From assembly GCA_021781745.1 (NCBI GenBank), contig JAJXWH010000009.1, positions 62,001 through 126,000 of the forward strand: 64,000 bases of DNA, read 5' to 3'. The stretch's first letter is position 1. Each line of letters starts with the position of its first letter. This document shows positions 48,059 to 57,861 of this stretch, piece after piece. The DNA comes from Bacillota bacterium (lineage in GTDB: Bacteria > Bacillota > Clostridia > Clostridiales > Clostridiaceae). Made by a program: the position numbers and the translations under genes. The notes beneath the pieces were generated by a model. The model had not been told where the DNA came from, did not search any database, and saw only the letters and a list, made by a program, of their open reading frames with translations.

Positions 48059-48490
48059 TTATATTTCTGAAAGCTTTGTTATTTCGTCACAGTATTCACA
48101 TCTGTATCTTCCATTTTCCTTATCTACTAAAACAAATGAATGAGGCACATACTCTTCCTGGCTAGTTATGCAGCTTGGATTCTTACACTTTATTATATTT
48201 TCTACTTTATTAGGCAGTGTTGGAGTAACCTTATTTGTTATCATCTCATCTTTTACCTCACATATTGTAATAGTAGGTGAAAGTAATCCCAATACTGTAT
48301 AATCAAGCTCATTGCAATTTTCTATTTTTATTATATCCTTTTTTCCAAGCTTTTTACTATCAGCATTAATTATCAATGCAACGCTGCAATTATTAGTATC
48401 CAAGCCTAAATAATTAAATATTTTTATCCCCACTCCAGCTTGAATATGATCTATTACTATTCCATTTTTAATACTAGTAATCTCTAACAT
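48059..48490 (-). CDS. pyrI: Aspartate carbamoyltransferase regulatory subunit
   Basis: The 143-residue protein has the N-terminal allosteric domain ([25 protein letters not shown]) that binds nucleotides. The C-terminal zinc domain has four cysteines ([12 protein letters not shown] and YRCEYCDE). It confers CTP/ATP control on PyrB. Its start is 1 nt from the pyrB stop, so the pair should be translationally coupled. Confidence 0.95.
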   Translation of the reverse strand: MLEITSIKNGIVIDHIQAGVGIKIFNYLGLDTNNCSVALIINADSKKLGKKDIIKIENCNELDYTVLGLLSPTITICEVKDEMITNKVTPTLPNKVENIIKCKNPSCITSQEEYVPHSFVLVDKENGRYRCEYCDEITKLSEI

Positions 48491-48491
48491 A

Positions 48492-49418
48492 TTACATCAC
48501 CCCCAAAAGCTTAATCATAAGTGCCATTCTTCCATACATTCCATATTCAGCTTGCTTAAAGTACGAAGCTCTTCTATCTTCATCTACTTCATATGCTATT
48601 TCATTTACTCTCGGAAGCGGATGCATTACAATCATATCGCTTTTAGCAAGATTCATTTTTGCTTTATCTAATATGTAGCTATCTCTAAGTCTTAAATATT
48701 CCTCTTCATTAAAGAATCTTTCTTTTTGGACTCTTGTCATGTATAAAATATCTAAATTATGAATTACATCTTCTAATTTTTCTACTTCTATATATTCAAT
48801 ATTATTCTTCTCTAAAATTTCTTCTCTTATATATTGCGGTATAGTAAGTTCTTTAGGCGATATCAATACGAATTTGTTGTTTTTATAACGTGACATTGCT
48901 TTTATAAGCGAATGCACTGTTCTACCAAATTTTAAATCTCCACAAATTCCAATTACATGGTCATTTAATCCATTCTTTAGACTTGTAATTGTTAATAGGT
49001 CCGCTAAAGTTTGAGTAGGATGCTGATGCCCTCCATCTCCTGCATTGATTATTGGTACGCCTGAATAAAGACTTGCAACTTTTGCTGCGCCTTCTTTTGG
49101 ATGTCTCATGGTAATAATATCTGAATATATAGATACCATTTTAATTGTATCAGCCAAGGTTTCTCCTTTTGAAATTGATGTTGAATTTGGTTCTGAAAAC
49201 CCAAGAATTTTTCCTCCAAGTCTCATCATTGCTGCTTCAAAACTCAATCGAGTTCTTGTACTTGGTTCGTAAAATAAAGTTGCTAGAATTTTCCCATCAC
49301 ATATATGGGAGAACTCTTCTGGATGTGTCATTATTTGATGTGCTAATTTAAATATTTCATCTAATTCATCTGTTGTAAAATCCATTGGTTCTATTAAATG
49401 TCTAAGGTCTTTTTTCAT
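48492..49418 (-). CDS. pyrB: Aspartate carbamoyltransferase catalytic subunit
   Basis: The 308-residue protein has the carbamoyl-phosphate motif [24 protein letters not shown] (80s loop), [35 protein letters not shown] and [10 protein letters not shown]. It is the first gene of pyrBICFKD. A PyrR-like attenuator and a second PyrR-like hairpin that covers the AAGGAG ribosome site lie immediately upstream. Confidence 0.96.
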   Translation of the reverse strand: MKKDLRHLIEPMDFTTDELDEIFKLAHQIMTHPEEFSHICDGKILATLFYEPSTRTRLSFEAAMMRLGGKILGFSEPNSTSISKGETLADTIKMVSIYSDIITMRHPKEGAAKVASLYSGVPIINAGDGGHQHPTQTLADLLTITSLKNGLNDHVIGICGDLKFGRTVHSLIKAMSRYKNNKFVLISPKELTIPQYIREEILEKNNIEYIEVEKLEDVIHNLDILYMTRVQKERFFNEEEYLRLRDSYILDKAKMNLAKSDMIVMHPLPRVNEIAYEVDEDRRASYFKQAEYGMYGRMALMIKLLGVM

Positions 49419-49428
49419 TTCACCATCA

Positions 49429-49464
49429 CTCCTTGTTAACCTCTCTGAGTTAATTTAAAGGGAG
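49429..49464 (-). promoter_or_regulatory. PyrR-binding-like hairpin that sequesters the pyrB ribosome site
   Basis: The minus strand reads CTCCCTT...TTAAC-TCAGAGAG-GTTAA-CAAGGAG. TTAAC/GTTAA forms the upper stem, TCAGAGAGG matches the PyrR loop consensus, and CTCC at the base pairs with GGAG of the ribosome site (49434-49429). The ATG is at 49418. It would block translation when the hairpin forms. Confidence 0.65.
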
Positions 49465-49489
49465 AAAATTATATATAATACTATATAAT

Positions 49490-49584
49490 AAAAAAGCTTC
49501 CTTTAAATAAAGGAAGGCATAATAAACCTAAATATTATGGGTATTATAAACTTCCTTATTGACTTCTCTGAATCAAGTTAAAGG
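49490..49584 (-). promoter_or_regulatory. PyrR-type attenuator in the pyrB leader
   Basis: Hairpin CCTTTAACTTGATTCAGAGA... closed by TCAA and AAGG (49584-49554) carries the PyrR loop TTCAGAGAAG. Terminator GCTTCCTTTA/TAAAGGAAG(GC) (49519-49496) follows with six T. The UMP-PyrR complex would stabilise the first hairpin and favour termination. Confidence 0.72.
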
Positions 49585-49678
49585 TTATTCTTTTTGTAAG
49601 GATAACACTTCTTTAAGACTCTGTCAATATAAATAATTTCACCCTACTGTTTAAATTATCACATTAAAATTGCAGTCT

Positions 49679-49710
49679 AAAAAATAACCCCTAGCTTTCT
49701 AGGAGTTATT
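49679..49710 (-). terminator. Terminator after the beta-lactamase-like gene
   Basis: On the minus strand AATAACTCCTA-GAAAGC-TAGGGGTTATT is followed by a T-run. Confidence 0.8.
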
Positions 49711-49721
49711 AGATTAGAGAC

Positions 49722-50498
49722 TTAAAAATTATTCATTATACTATCCCACATCATCTTGCCACACTTTGCAAGAGTAACTGTTCCATATACACTATTTGGA
49801 ATTCCCATTGAAAGAACAGTAAAGGTAAAGGATCCTTTTTGAACATGAATTAAAGCTGTATCATTTTCAACACTTGCTTTATCTCCAGTTTTACTTGATA
49901 TTTCAAATTTCAAATCATCAGGTATATACAGCGCTAACTTATTTTTCATTTGTTGACGTTGAAGTATATCTATAAGCATTGTGCTATTTTTCTTATCTAA
50001 ATAACTTGCGCTATATAAGTGTTTCCACATCTTCGCCAAATCTAAAGCACTAGTTATATTTTCAATTCCACTACTTGCTGCTCTCTCATCTGAAGTCTTT
50101 CTATTGAGCTTAGTATTTTTTAGTCCTTGAGCAATTATGTCTTCATTTATGTTATCCATACCAACTATATCAATAAGTTTATTTGCTGCTGTATTATCAC
50201 TTTGTATAAGCATAGCAACTAATAATTCAAATAGGGTATATTCTCTATTATCAAATTCATGAAGAATTCCTGTTCCATAAACTTTATCTTCTTCTTCAAT
50301 TTTAATCTTATCTAAAAATGAACCTTTTTCATCTTGAACATATTTTATTACAGATACTGCTATTGGCAGTTTCATACATCCCGCTGCTGTCATCTGCACA
50401 TTTTCATTATATCCATAAGAAAAACCACTTTCTAAATCCTCAAAGAAAAATGAATATGTTCCAATTCTAGATTCTAAATATCTTTTTATTTCTTTCAT
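49722..50498 (-). CDS. Class A beta-lactamase-fold protein lacking the catalytic serine
   Basis: The protein is about 258 residues. The SDN motif (LIQSDNTAANKLID) and KTG motif (EISSKTGDKASVEND) are intact, but the SxxK motif reads A-G-C-M-K-L-P, so the nucleophile position is Gly40, followed by Cys41. There is no signal peptide, so it appears cytoplasmic. A GTG at 50507 is in frame, but GGTGG lies before the ATG at 50498. It may be a non-catalytic binding protein or use Cys41. Ordinary class A beta-lactamase activity is unlikely. Confidence 0.75.
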   Translation of the reverse strand: MKEIKRYLESRIGTYSFFFEDLESGFSYGYNENVQMTAAGCMKLPIAVSVIKYVQDEKGSFLDKIKIEEEDKVYGTGILHEFDNREYTLFELLVAMLIQSDNTAANKLIDIVGMDNINEDIIAQGLKNTKLNRKTSDERAASSGIENITSALDLAKMWKHLYSASYLDKKNSTMLIDILQRQQMKNKLALYIPDDLKFEISSKTGDKASVENDTALIHVQKGSFTFTVLSMGIPNSVYGTVTLAKCGKMMWDSIMNNF

Positions 50499-50547
50499 AA
50501 TACCCACCGCTTTCTAAAAATACTCTTAATGTCATTAGGTATCCAAT

Positions 50548-50584
50548 GAGTACTAAAATATCATTAATGGTTATTTTAGTACTC
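50548..50584. repeat. Perfect inverted repeat downstream of pfkA
   Basis: GAGTACTAAAATA and TATTTTAGTACTC enclose 11 nt. The plus strand continues TTCTTAAG. It may act as a transcript-end hairpin of pfkA. Confidence 0.6.
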
Positions 50585-50596
50585 TTCTTAAGTTAA

Positions 50597-51694
50597 TTAA
50601 TCAGCAAATGATATGCCTATTTTCTTTGCTACAGTAACCAATTCACCATTTGGATCTACTTGCTTATTGTTTCCTATAACATTTTCTAGGCTATCATAGG
50701 TAATTTCATTACCCTTTAAGCACACCATACTTCCAAATTTACCTTGATTAATAAGCTCTACAGCACCAACACCATATCTTGTAGATAATATTCTATCATA
50801 AGTGTTTGTCATTCCACCTCTTTGGATGTGACCAAGGACTGTACATCTAACTTCTCTATCTTTGACTAATCTTTCTAAATCACTAGCTAATTTATTTCCA
50901 ATACCACCAAGTCTAATTGGATCTGGACTATCTTCAACTATTTTAGCTACCATAACCTCACCATTTTTAGGTTTTGCACCTTCAGCTACAACTATAATAG
51001 TAAATAGTTTTCCATGTTTCTTTCTATCTTCAATTTTATCTACAATTTTATTTATGTCATATGGAATTTCAGGTAATAAGATAACATCGGCTGATCCGGC
51101 TATTCCTGATTCTAATGCTATAAATCCAGCATTTCTTCCCATAACTTCTAATATCATAATTCTATGATGTGATTCCGCTGTTGTATGAAGCCTATCTAAT
51201 GCTTCTGTTGCAATAGCAATCGATGTATTAAATCCAAATGTTATATCTGTTGACCCTAAGTCATTATCTATGGTCTTTGGAACTCCTATAACCTTTACTC
51301 CTTTACGAGAAAAATCTCTAGCTGATGTTAATGTTCCATCACCACCAATAACTATTAAAACGTCTACACCTTCCTTTTTTAAATTCTCAACTGCTGCATC
51401 TGAAACATCTTTTTTGACCATTTTTCCGTTTTCTTCTACGGCATAGTCAAATAAATTATCTTTATTTGAACTATAAAGTATTGTTCCTCCACGCGATATA
51501 AGACCTGATACAGTTGATAAATCTAATGGAATGAAATCATTGTTATATAGTCCTCTATAACCGAATTTATATCCAATAACTTCATATCCATAGTTTAATA
51601 TTGCTGTCTTTGTTACAGAACTTATTACTGCATTTAATCCTGGGCAGTCTCCTCCTCCAGTTAATAACGCTATTTTTTTTATTTCTTTGGACAT
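50597..51694 (-). CDS. pfkA: 6-phosphofructokinase
   Basis: The 365-residue enzyme has LLTGGGDCPGLNAVI, the phosphate loop IGGDGTLTSARDF, PKTIDNDLGSTDITFGF, the MGRNAGFIALESGIAGSAD region and GHIQRGG. GGDGT (Gly where PPi enzymes have Asp) suggests ATP. PKTIDND (Lys rather than Gly) is a feature of PPi-dependent and mixed group III enzymes, so the phosphoryl donor is uncertain. It makes fructose 1,6-bisphosphate in glycolysis and is monocistronic. Confidence 0.9.
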   Translation of the reverse strand: MSKEIKKIALLTGGGDCPGLNAVISSVTKTAILNYGYEVIGYKFGYRGLYNNDFIPLDLSTVSGLISRGGTILYSSNKDNLFDYAVEENGKMVKKDVSDAAVENLKKEGVDVLIVIGGDGTLTSARDFSRKGVKVIGVPKTIDNDLGSTDITFGFNTSIAIATEALDRLHTTAESHHRIMILEVMGRNAGFIALESGIAGSADVILLPEIPYDINKIVDKIEDRKKHGKLFTIIVVAEGAKPKNGEVMVAKIVEDSPDPIRLGGIGNKLASDLERLVKDREVRCTVLGHIQRGGMTNTYDRILSTRYGVGAVELINQGKFGSMVCLKGNEITYDSLENVIGNNKQVDPNGELVTVAKKIGISFAD

Positions 51695-52080
51695 TTCTAA
51701 ATCCCCCTATACCATAATCTTCTTTTGAAATAATAAATTAAATTATCATTATTTTCTGACTATTTATTTAAATGATATCACAAACTTTAATTTCTGAAAA
51801 GTATAAATTTACAATATATTCATTCTTTAAATAAGAATTCTAATTTTTATTTTTTTACTATTATATTTTTGCTCATTTATTTATATTAATACTACTTTAT
51901 TTAATTTCCCAAACATTCATTTATAAAGGAAATATACTCCACATACTTTTAAAAATTATATTTAAAGGTTGAAATAACGCACCTAAATCATTCATCATTC
52001 ATTTTTCATCGCAGAAACATCTAACAAGCGTTGATATCACTGAATTTCAATAATTAAAATTTCTATAATTTCCTCGGCAT
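51695..52080. other. Gene-free interval upstream of pfkA
   Basis: About 390 bp of AT-rich DNA. I see no coding frame, riboswitch or repeat family member. The pfkA promoter must be near 51710-51790. Confidence 0.4.
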
Positions 52081-52123
52081 AAAAAAAGAACTGAACTATA
52101 TAAAATATATAATCTCAATTCTT
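52081..52123 (-). terminator. Terminator after uppP
   Basis: On the minus strand AAGAATTGA and TCAGTTCTT bracket an AT-rich stem and are followed by seven T. Confidence 0.6.
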
Positions 52124-52133
52124 CTTAATTATC

Positions 52134-52988
52134 TTACATCTTTAACATTCCTGATAACATAAGTATTCCGAATACTATACTTGCACCAATTCTATAAACT
52201 GCAAATACTCTCATAGGTCTCTTCTTTAAATAATCTATAAACTTTCTCATAACAATTAGTGCAACTATAAATGAAACTATAAATCCAACAGCTAATGCTA
52301 TTGCATTAGTCATATTCATCTCTGAATAATTGAATTTTAGTAAATCCATTCCTGATGAACCAACCATAGCTGGAATAGCTAGGAAAAATGAATATTCAGC
52401 AGCAACAGCAGTTGAAAGACCCGAAACCCATCCTCCCATTATTGTGGAAGCACTTCTTGACATTCCTGGCCACATGGCAAGACATTGAAAAAATCCAATT
52501 TTTAATGATTCTATAGGTGTAATTTTATCAATATCCCTTATAGCATGATTATTTTTTCTAAACTTATTTTCAATCACAATTAATAGAATACCACCAATTA
52601 AAAATGCAATAACAACAGGCCAAGGTCCAAATAAAACTGTTTTAATTTTTTTATAAAAAATTAGTCCTAATATCATCATTGGAATTGATCCAACAATGAT
52701 ATTAATTCCAAATCTAAAACCGACTTCCCCTCTTTTTCCTCTTGAAGCTATATAAGCAAAAAAGTCGACCACACTACTTCGTATTTTTTCCCAATACAAT
52801 ACAACAACTGCAAGTATTGCACCTAATTGTATTACTACTTCAAACATCTCAGGAAAATCGCCTGTAAAATTAATAATACTTCCGGTAAGTATCAAATGTC
52901 CTGTTGAAGATACTGGAATAAATTCAGTAAGCCCTTCAACTATTCCCATAATAATCGCCTTAAATATAAATAATATATCTATTCCCAC
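52134..52988 (-). CDS. uppP: Undecaprenyl-diphosphatase (bacitracin resistance, BacA type)
   Basis: The 284-residue, eight-helix membrane enzyme has VEGLTEFIPVSSTGHLIL near the N-terminus and MWPGMSRSASTIMGGWVSGL in the second half, the two conserved active-site segments. It recycles the lipid carrier for cell-wall synthesis. The gene stands alone and a terminator follows. Confidence 0.95.
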   Translation of the reverse strand: MGIDILFIFKAIIMGIVEGLTEFIPVSSTGHLILTGSIINFTGDFPEMFEVVIQLGAILAVVVLYWEKIRSSVVDFFAYIASRGKRGEVGFRFGINIIVGSIPMMILGLIFYKKIKTVLFGPWPVVIAFLIGGILLIVIENKFRKNNHAIRDIDKITPIESLKIGFFQCLAMWPGMSRSASTIMGGWVSGLSTAVAAEYSFFLAIPAMVGSSGMDLLKFNYSEMNMTNAIALAVGFIVSFIVALIVMRKFIDYLKKRPMRVFAVYRIGASIVFGILMLSGMLKM

Positions 52989-53223
52989 CTAAACTTCACT
53001 CTCTTTCTAATTTTTTATTTACTTGTATAATTATAAATAATTTTATATTATTTTCATATTAAAATTTCTTTCAACTTTATTACAATGTAAAGTTATTTTA
53101 ATTATTGTCAATATTCTATTTTCTATATTTCAATCCTTCATAATAAATTACATAACTTGTCCACATATTTATAATATTATTTTAATTATCAATTAATTCA
53201 TTATTGGTTATACTTTCAGTAAT

Positions 53224-53248
53224 TAAGGAGCAACTTTTTAGTTCCTCC
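53224..53248 (-). terminator. Terminator after manA
   Basis: On the minus strand GGAGGAACT-AAAA-AGTTGCTCC is followed by TTAATT. Short but GC-richer than its surroundings. Confidence 0.6.
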
Positions 53249-53262
53249 CTAGTTATATATTA

Positions 53263-54243
53263 TTATTTTTTTATTATACTTAATATTTCTTTTTCTTCAC
53301 TTTTTAGATTTGGTACATAGCTCTTTAATAGTGTAAAGTTACCTACCAACTCATAATCTCCAAGAGTTGCTGGAATAAAGACACTATTCCCCATAAGAAT
53401 TTTTTCTTCTTTATCTCTATCATATTTTATTACACCATTACCATCAACACATGTGAATAAATAAAATCTCTCTTCATCACTTTTTTCTTTTATACATGTA
53501 TTAATTTTATATTTTTGTATAGTGAAGTATTCATCTAAGCAAAGATAAGTCTTTTCATAACCTTCTCTTTCTATTAGAATTCCTTTTGAATTTGCTCCCT
53601 TTAAAGAAAAATCAATTACTTCTAATGCTTTTTCAACGTGTATTTCTCTTCCTCTATTGTAATCATAAACTCTATATGTTGTATCACTATTTTGTTGAAT
53701 TTCAGCAATTAAAACACCTTCACATATAGCATGAACCAATCCGCTTTGTACAAAAAAGAAGTCACCTTTTTTAACAGGAATTTTATTTAAATATTTATCT
53801 AAATCCCCCTCTTCAATTGCTTTTCTAAATTTTTCTTTATCACAATCTTTTGTTCCTACAATTAACGAAGCATTTTCTTCTGCATCTACTACATACCAAG
53901 CTTCTGTTTTCCCAGAATCTTTTTCAACTCTATTTGCATATTCATCGTTTGGATGAACTTGAACTGAAAGTTTATCATCTGCAGTTATTAACTTAATTAA
54001 AAGTGGAAATTCTTTCGTATCCATTTTTGTCCCAACAAGCTTTTCTCCAAAAAGTTCTATTATTTCATGAAAAGTTTTTCCTTTTAATTCTCCATTTTCA
54101 ACTTTACCTGTACCATTTTTATGACAAGCGATATCCCAGCTCTCACCTATTACTCCTTCTGGCACATTATTTCTAAATTTCTCCAGGTGTTTTCCACCCC
54201 ATATTCTTTCATAATATAAATTTTCGAATTTAATTGGATACAT
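53263..54243 (-). CDS. manA: Mannose-6-phosphate isomerase, class I
   Basis: The 326-residue cupin enzyme has FENLYYERIWGGKHLEKF, the zinc motif SVQVHPNDEYA, GKTEAWYVVDAEENASLIVG, KKGDFFFVQSGLVHAICEGVLIAEIQQNSDTTYRVYDYNR. This is the short Firmicutes type that interconverts mannose-6-P and fructose-6-P. It begins 58 bp after the TPR gene's stop... read leftward, after the TPR protein gene, so the two may share a transcript. Confidence 0.93.
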   Translation of the reverse strand: MYPIKFENLYYERIWGGKHLEKFRNNVPEGVIGESWDIACHKNGTGKVENGELKGKTFHEIIELFGEKLVGTKMDTKEFPLLIKLITADDKLSVQVHPNDEYANRVEKDSGKTEAWYVVDAEENASLIVGTKDCDKEKFRKAIEEGDLDKYLNKIPVKKGDFFFVQSGLVHAICEGVLIAEIQQNSDTTYRVYDYNRGREIHVEKALEVIDFSLKGANSKGILIEREGYEKTYLCLDEYFTIQKYKINTCIKEKSDEERFYLFTCVDGNGVIKYDRDKEEKILMGNSVFIPATLGDYELVGNFTLLKSYVPNLKSEEKEILSIIKK

Positions 54244-54301
54244 GTAACTCCCCCTATGAGCAAGATTAGCTGTGTATTTTAAATTATAATACTATTTTAT
54301 T

Positions 54302-56101
54302 TTAATAAAACAACTTAAGATCTGGTATTTTTAATGTTGCCCCATTCTTTTTATTATATGCATCTGAGAGGTTCTTAACCCTATTATAATTTGCAGTTAT
54401 AGTATCTTTGTCTTCTGCACTAGTTTTTTCATTTATTCCATCATACGCAGCTTTCAAATTTACTAGTCCTCTATTTATATCACCATCAACAGCAATATAA
54501 TAGCATCCTGCATTATTTAATGTTAAGATATCATTTTTGTCAATTGCATATGCACTTCTTATTTCTTTAAGAGCATCGTCATTTTTCTGACTATTTAAAT
54601 AAACAGTTCCAAGAGCTCTGTGGTATTTAGGTTCTTTGTTATTTATTGATACACATTTCTTTAATAATTGTGCTGCATCATCAGCTCTTTGATTATTAAT
54701 TTGTATTAATGCCATATTATAATATATTTCTGCATCATTTTGCTGTAATTTAGACGCAAAATCATAATAATATAAGGCTTTTGAAGTATCCTTTATAGTA
54801 TTTCCATAATACTCTGCTGTTTTAATTATAATATTGAAACTTAAAGGATCTTTATATAAAGCAGTTCTAAAATATGGCTCTGATTCTTCAGCTTTGTTCT
54901 GCTTTTCAAGTATTTCAGGTATTAAAAATCCATAATTATCTGAGTAATCCCTATTGGCTAGAACACTCTTTTCGCAATCTTTAAATGCTTCATCATAATT
55001 TTCATTATTAAAAGCCTGCCAAGCTGCAGCATGATATCCTATAAAGGAATTAGGATTATTCTTTATTATTTCATCCGATACCTCTTTTGCCTTTTCAGTT
55101 TCTCCTAAATTTTGATATATGTTTGCTTTAATAAGTAATAGATTTTCATTTCCTACATCTTCACCATCTAATTTATCAGCTAGTTCCTCTGCCTTTTTAG
55201 CTGAATCCTTACTCATTGAGTAAATTTTCATTTCCCACATTTTATAAGCAAGTTCATTTGGATCTTTTTTTTCAAGCTTAGAAATTTTATCTAAAATATC
55301 AGTTTCATTGTAATCTGCAATCTGAGCTATAACATCAAATACTGATATTTCATTTTTGTCTTTATCCCATGCTTCCTTTAACGACTCAAATCCTTTATCA
55401 TAATCATCAAGTAACATATACATCTTAGCTATAACAGCTAAATCACTGGCATTTTCATTATTTTGAGAATACTGCCTAATTATTTCTTTCGCTTTATCTT
55501 TATCACCATTTGCTACATAAACAGTAAACATTGTTTTCATTAGATTTTTATCGTCAGGATATGTTTGTAAAAATAATTCTCCATATTCTATTGCCGTTTT
55601 ATAATCTCCATTTAACAATGATGTGAATACTATATAATTAGTTAATTCCTTATCTTTAATCTGAAGCTTGTCTAAATCTTTTTTCTGGGTATCTATAATC
55701 TTATTTCTAGCTTCGTATACCTTTTTAAGGAGTTCATTAGACTTAATAAAATCTCCTTCCACAGAGTAAATTTCAGCAATTTTTAAATTATATATCGGCC
55801 ACTCATCTTTTTCTTGAAGTTTAGTGTAGTCTGCAATAGCTAGGTCATATTTTTTATCATAAAAATCTTGTTCAGCTGCATTAGTTGCTATAGTACCTTC
55901 AAACTTCTTTGTTCCCATAAAATTTTTTAAAATCATTGTAATGCCTAACGTTACAATTAAGAAAAGGACTATGGCTATTGTTGGAATAAAATACTTATTT
56001 TTCTTGAAACTTCTTATATGTATCCTAATTATAGCCATAGTTTTAGGAAAATACTCATGTTCTCTTAAAGCATTTATGTAATCCTTAACCTTTTTACCCA
56101 C
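54302..56101 (-). CDS. Membrane-anchored TPR-repeat protein
   Basis: A cytoplasmic basic N-terminus and one membrane helix (about 40-62, FIPTIAIVLFLIVTLGITMIL) precede some 530 residues of tetratricopeptide-like repeats (YDLAIADYTKLQEKDEWPIYNLKIAEIYSVEGDF; LGETEKAKEVSDEIIKNNPNSFIGYHAAAWQAF; PKYHRALGTVYLNSQKNDDALKEI). It is probably a surface-side scaffold for protein interaction. It is upstream of manA on the same strand; no functional link is evident. Confidence 0.8.
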   Translation of the reverse strand: MGKKVKDYINALREHEYFPKTMAIIRIHIRSFKKNKYFIPTIAIVLFLIVTLGITMILKNFMGTKKFEGTIATNAAEQDFYDKKYDLAIADYTKLQEKDEWPIYNLKIAEIYSVEGDFIKSNELLKKVYEARNKIIDTQKKDLDKLQIKDKELTNYIVFTSLLNGDYKTAIEYGELFLQTYPDDKNLMKTMFTVYVANGDKDKAKEIIRQYSQNNENASDLAVIAKMYMLLDDYDKGFESLKEAWDKDKNEISVFDVIAQIADYNETDILDKISKLEKKDPNELAYKMWEMKIYSMSKDSAKKAEELADKLDGEDVGNENLLLIKANIYQNLGETEKAKEVSDEIIKNNPNSFIGYHAAAWQAFNNENYDEAFKDCEKSVLANRDYSDNYGFLIPEILEKQNKAEESEPYFRTALYKDPLSFNIIIKTAEYYGNTIKDTSKALYYYDFASKLQQNDAEIYYNMALIQINNQRADDAAQLLKKCVSINNKEPKYHRALGTVYLNSQKNDDALKEIRSAYAIDKNDILTLNNAGCYYIAVDGDINRGLVNLKAAYDGINEKTSAEDKDTITANYNRVKNLSDAYNKKNGATLKIPDLKLFY

Positions 56102-56218
56102 TAATATATCACACCTTACTTTCGTAATTAACTTATACTGCCCTCTATTTTAACAAACTTTGCTACAAAAATCTACATTTTGTATAAGATTCATACAATT
56201 GTAATTATATATTAATAA

Positions 56219-57511
56219 TTAGATTATTTTTATATCCTCAATATATTTTTCAACAAGCAATTCTTGATAACCTGCCGACTTATTTATGCATATAATTTCA
56301 ACAATATTTTTAAGTTCTAAGCTTTTTATATTGTTCATCTTTTTTATTCTGTAATCCTCTAATTTTACTGAAGACTTAATACCTATGTAATCTTCCTTAG
56401 TATATCTCCATAAAGCCAGACTTTCTCCATATCTCTGTTTTAATTTATCTGCCATAACAATTCCCTCTGGATCAAAATCTCCTGAATAATATATTTTAGC
56501 ACCATTTTTAATCAGCTTATCCATAAGTATTAATGCTGCTAACTTGAAATTTCCAAAGGTACAGATAAGCGAAGGTTTTACATTTCCTATTCTATACAAA
56601 ATTTCACTAAACACAGTGGGATTTTCGAATACATATACTTTATTATTGGGGCTTATTACTTTATCTATTTTACTTATATTCCACAAGGAAACTTGAAGCG
56701 GCTCTTGACTTTCGTAAAACCCCCTCCAGCCAATATGTTCTACTTCTTCATTATAAGCTAATACTCCACTGCAAAGAGTAAAGTTTGAAACTTCATCTTT
56801 TATTATTCCTGCTCTATATAAAACTTCATTTAGTTCCTCTGCATTTTCTGGATATTTTATCTCTAAACTGTAGCATATGGCATAAAGCAAAAGATTTCCA
56901 CATTCTGTATTAGTATCAAAACTATGAGGATTTGTCGTTATATTTGAAGAAAAAAGTGCTAGTCTAACTGTACTTTTTTCCTTAAAACTTAAGCTGTTAT
57001 ATCCACTACATACATAAATTAAATTCTTCTTTAGCTGTAGTTTATCTTCATCATATTTTAAATTTACTAATCTATAAGCATTTTCTTTAGTCTTTAAGAA
57101 ATATAATAACCATTTTTCAGCTCTTGTTCCTTTTAATTTTTCTATTATTTTCTCAAAATACTCCTGCTTTTCTGTTTTATATATTGATTTTTCTTCTTTA
57201 TTACTAAGCAGATATTCTCCAAAATATCCTTCAAGAACTTTATCAAAAATCACTCCACTAAATTTTGTATTCTCTAAAGCTTTAATAAAGGCTTCAACTT
57301 TAAAGGAAGTGGATTTTTTATAATAATCTTTTCTAAACAAGCCTGTTAATGCTTCTTTCTCATCTTCCTTTAAATTATTTAATACTACCGTTCCACCTAA
57401 ACTTCCAAGTGACTTATATTTTTTTCTTATACTTTCTAAAGTTCTCTTAAATCCAGAATTACTCTTGAAATAGCTTACACATTCTTTAAGTAATAATTCC
57501 TCACTATTCAT
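56219..57511 (-). CDS. jetD: Wadjet JetD nuclease-like subunit (TIGR02679/DUF2399)
   Basis: The 430-residue protein has a DUF2399 N-terminal region and a C-terminal Toprim-like domain with the catalytic acid in VYVFENPTVF (Glu296) and metal-binding SGDFDPEGIVMADKL (Asp345, Asp347, Glu349). In Wadjet, JetD cleaves circular plasmid DNA trapped by the JetABC loop-extruding SMC complex. A GTG at 57520 is also possible. It is 840 bp from jetC, with other elements between, but on the same strand as the other jet genes. Confidence 0.85.
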   Translation of the reverse strand: MNSEELLLKECVSYFKSNSGFKRTLESIRKKYKSLGSLGGTVVLNNLKEDEKEALTGLFRKDYYKKSTSFKVEAFIKALENTKFSGVIFDKVLEGYFGEYLLSNKEEKSIYKTEKQEYFEKIIEKLKGTRAEKWLLYFLKTKENAYRLVNLKYDEDKLQLKKNLIYVCSGYNSLSFKEKSTVRLALFSSNITTNPHSFDTNTECGNLLLYAICYSLEIKYPENAEELNEVLYRAGIIKDEVSNFTLCSGVLAYNEEVEHIGWRGFYESQEPLQVSLWNISKIDKVISPNNKVYVFENPTVFSEILYRIGNVKPSLICTFGNFKLAALILMDKLIKNGAKIYYSGDFDPEGIVMADKLKQRYGESLALWRYTKEDYIGIKSSVKLEDYRIKKMNNIKSLELKNIVEIICINKSAGYQELLVEKYIEDIKII

Positions 57512-57571
57512 GAATGTCACACCACCAGTTCCTTAATTTTAATTTTTAACTATTCTTGAATATGCCCCTGT

Positions 57572-57690
57572 TCAATTATCATTATTGCTTGCTTGTTTTT
57601 CTTTAACTTCATTATTATTAGTTTTAGAACTGCAACCTGTTAGCAAAAGGAATACACCTAATATAGAAATTGCCCTATATACAAATTGCT
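57572..57690 (-). pseudogene. Lipoprotein signal-peptide fragment between jetD and the small membrane gene
   Basis: In one minus-strand frame the DNA reads FVYRAISILGVFLLLTGCSS followed by KTNNNEVKEKQASNNDN and a stop at 57572. The lipobox LTGCSS and polar linker are clear. No start codon or ribosome site precedes it (a TAG is in frame) and there is no mature domain, so it looks like a remnant. Confidence 0.5.
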
Positions 57691-57755
57691 AAACAAAATC
57701 TACAATCAATATTTAATTGTTAGTAACTTCTCCTTATGATCCCAATAATGATTTA

Positions 57756-57816
57756 ACTACTTTATACTTATATATTACTGGACAAATATGTCAGTAATAT
57801 ATAAGCATAAAGTAGT
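57756..57816. repeat. Long inverted repeat in the jetC-jetD gap
   Basis: ACTACTTTATACTTATATAT(TACTG) mirrors CAGTAATATATAAGCATAAA(GTAGT) with one mismatch in 25 bp around an 11-nt loop. It lacks a T-run. Confidence 0.7.
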
Positions 57817-57861
57817 GGCTTACGTAGTCTTTTTATTAATCATAACACTTGTGATTATCAT

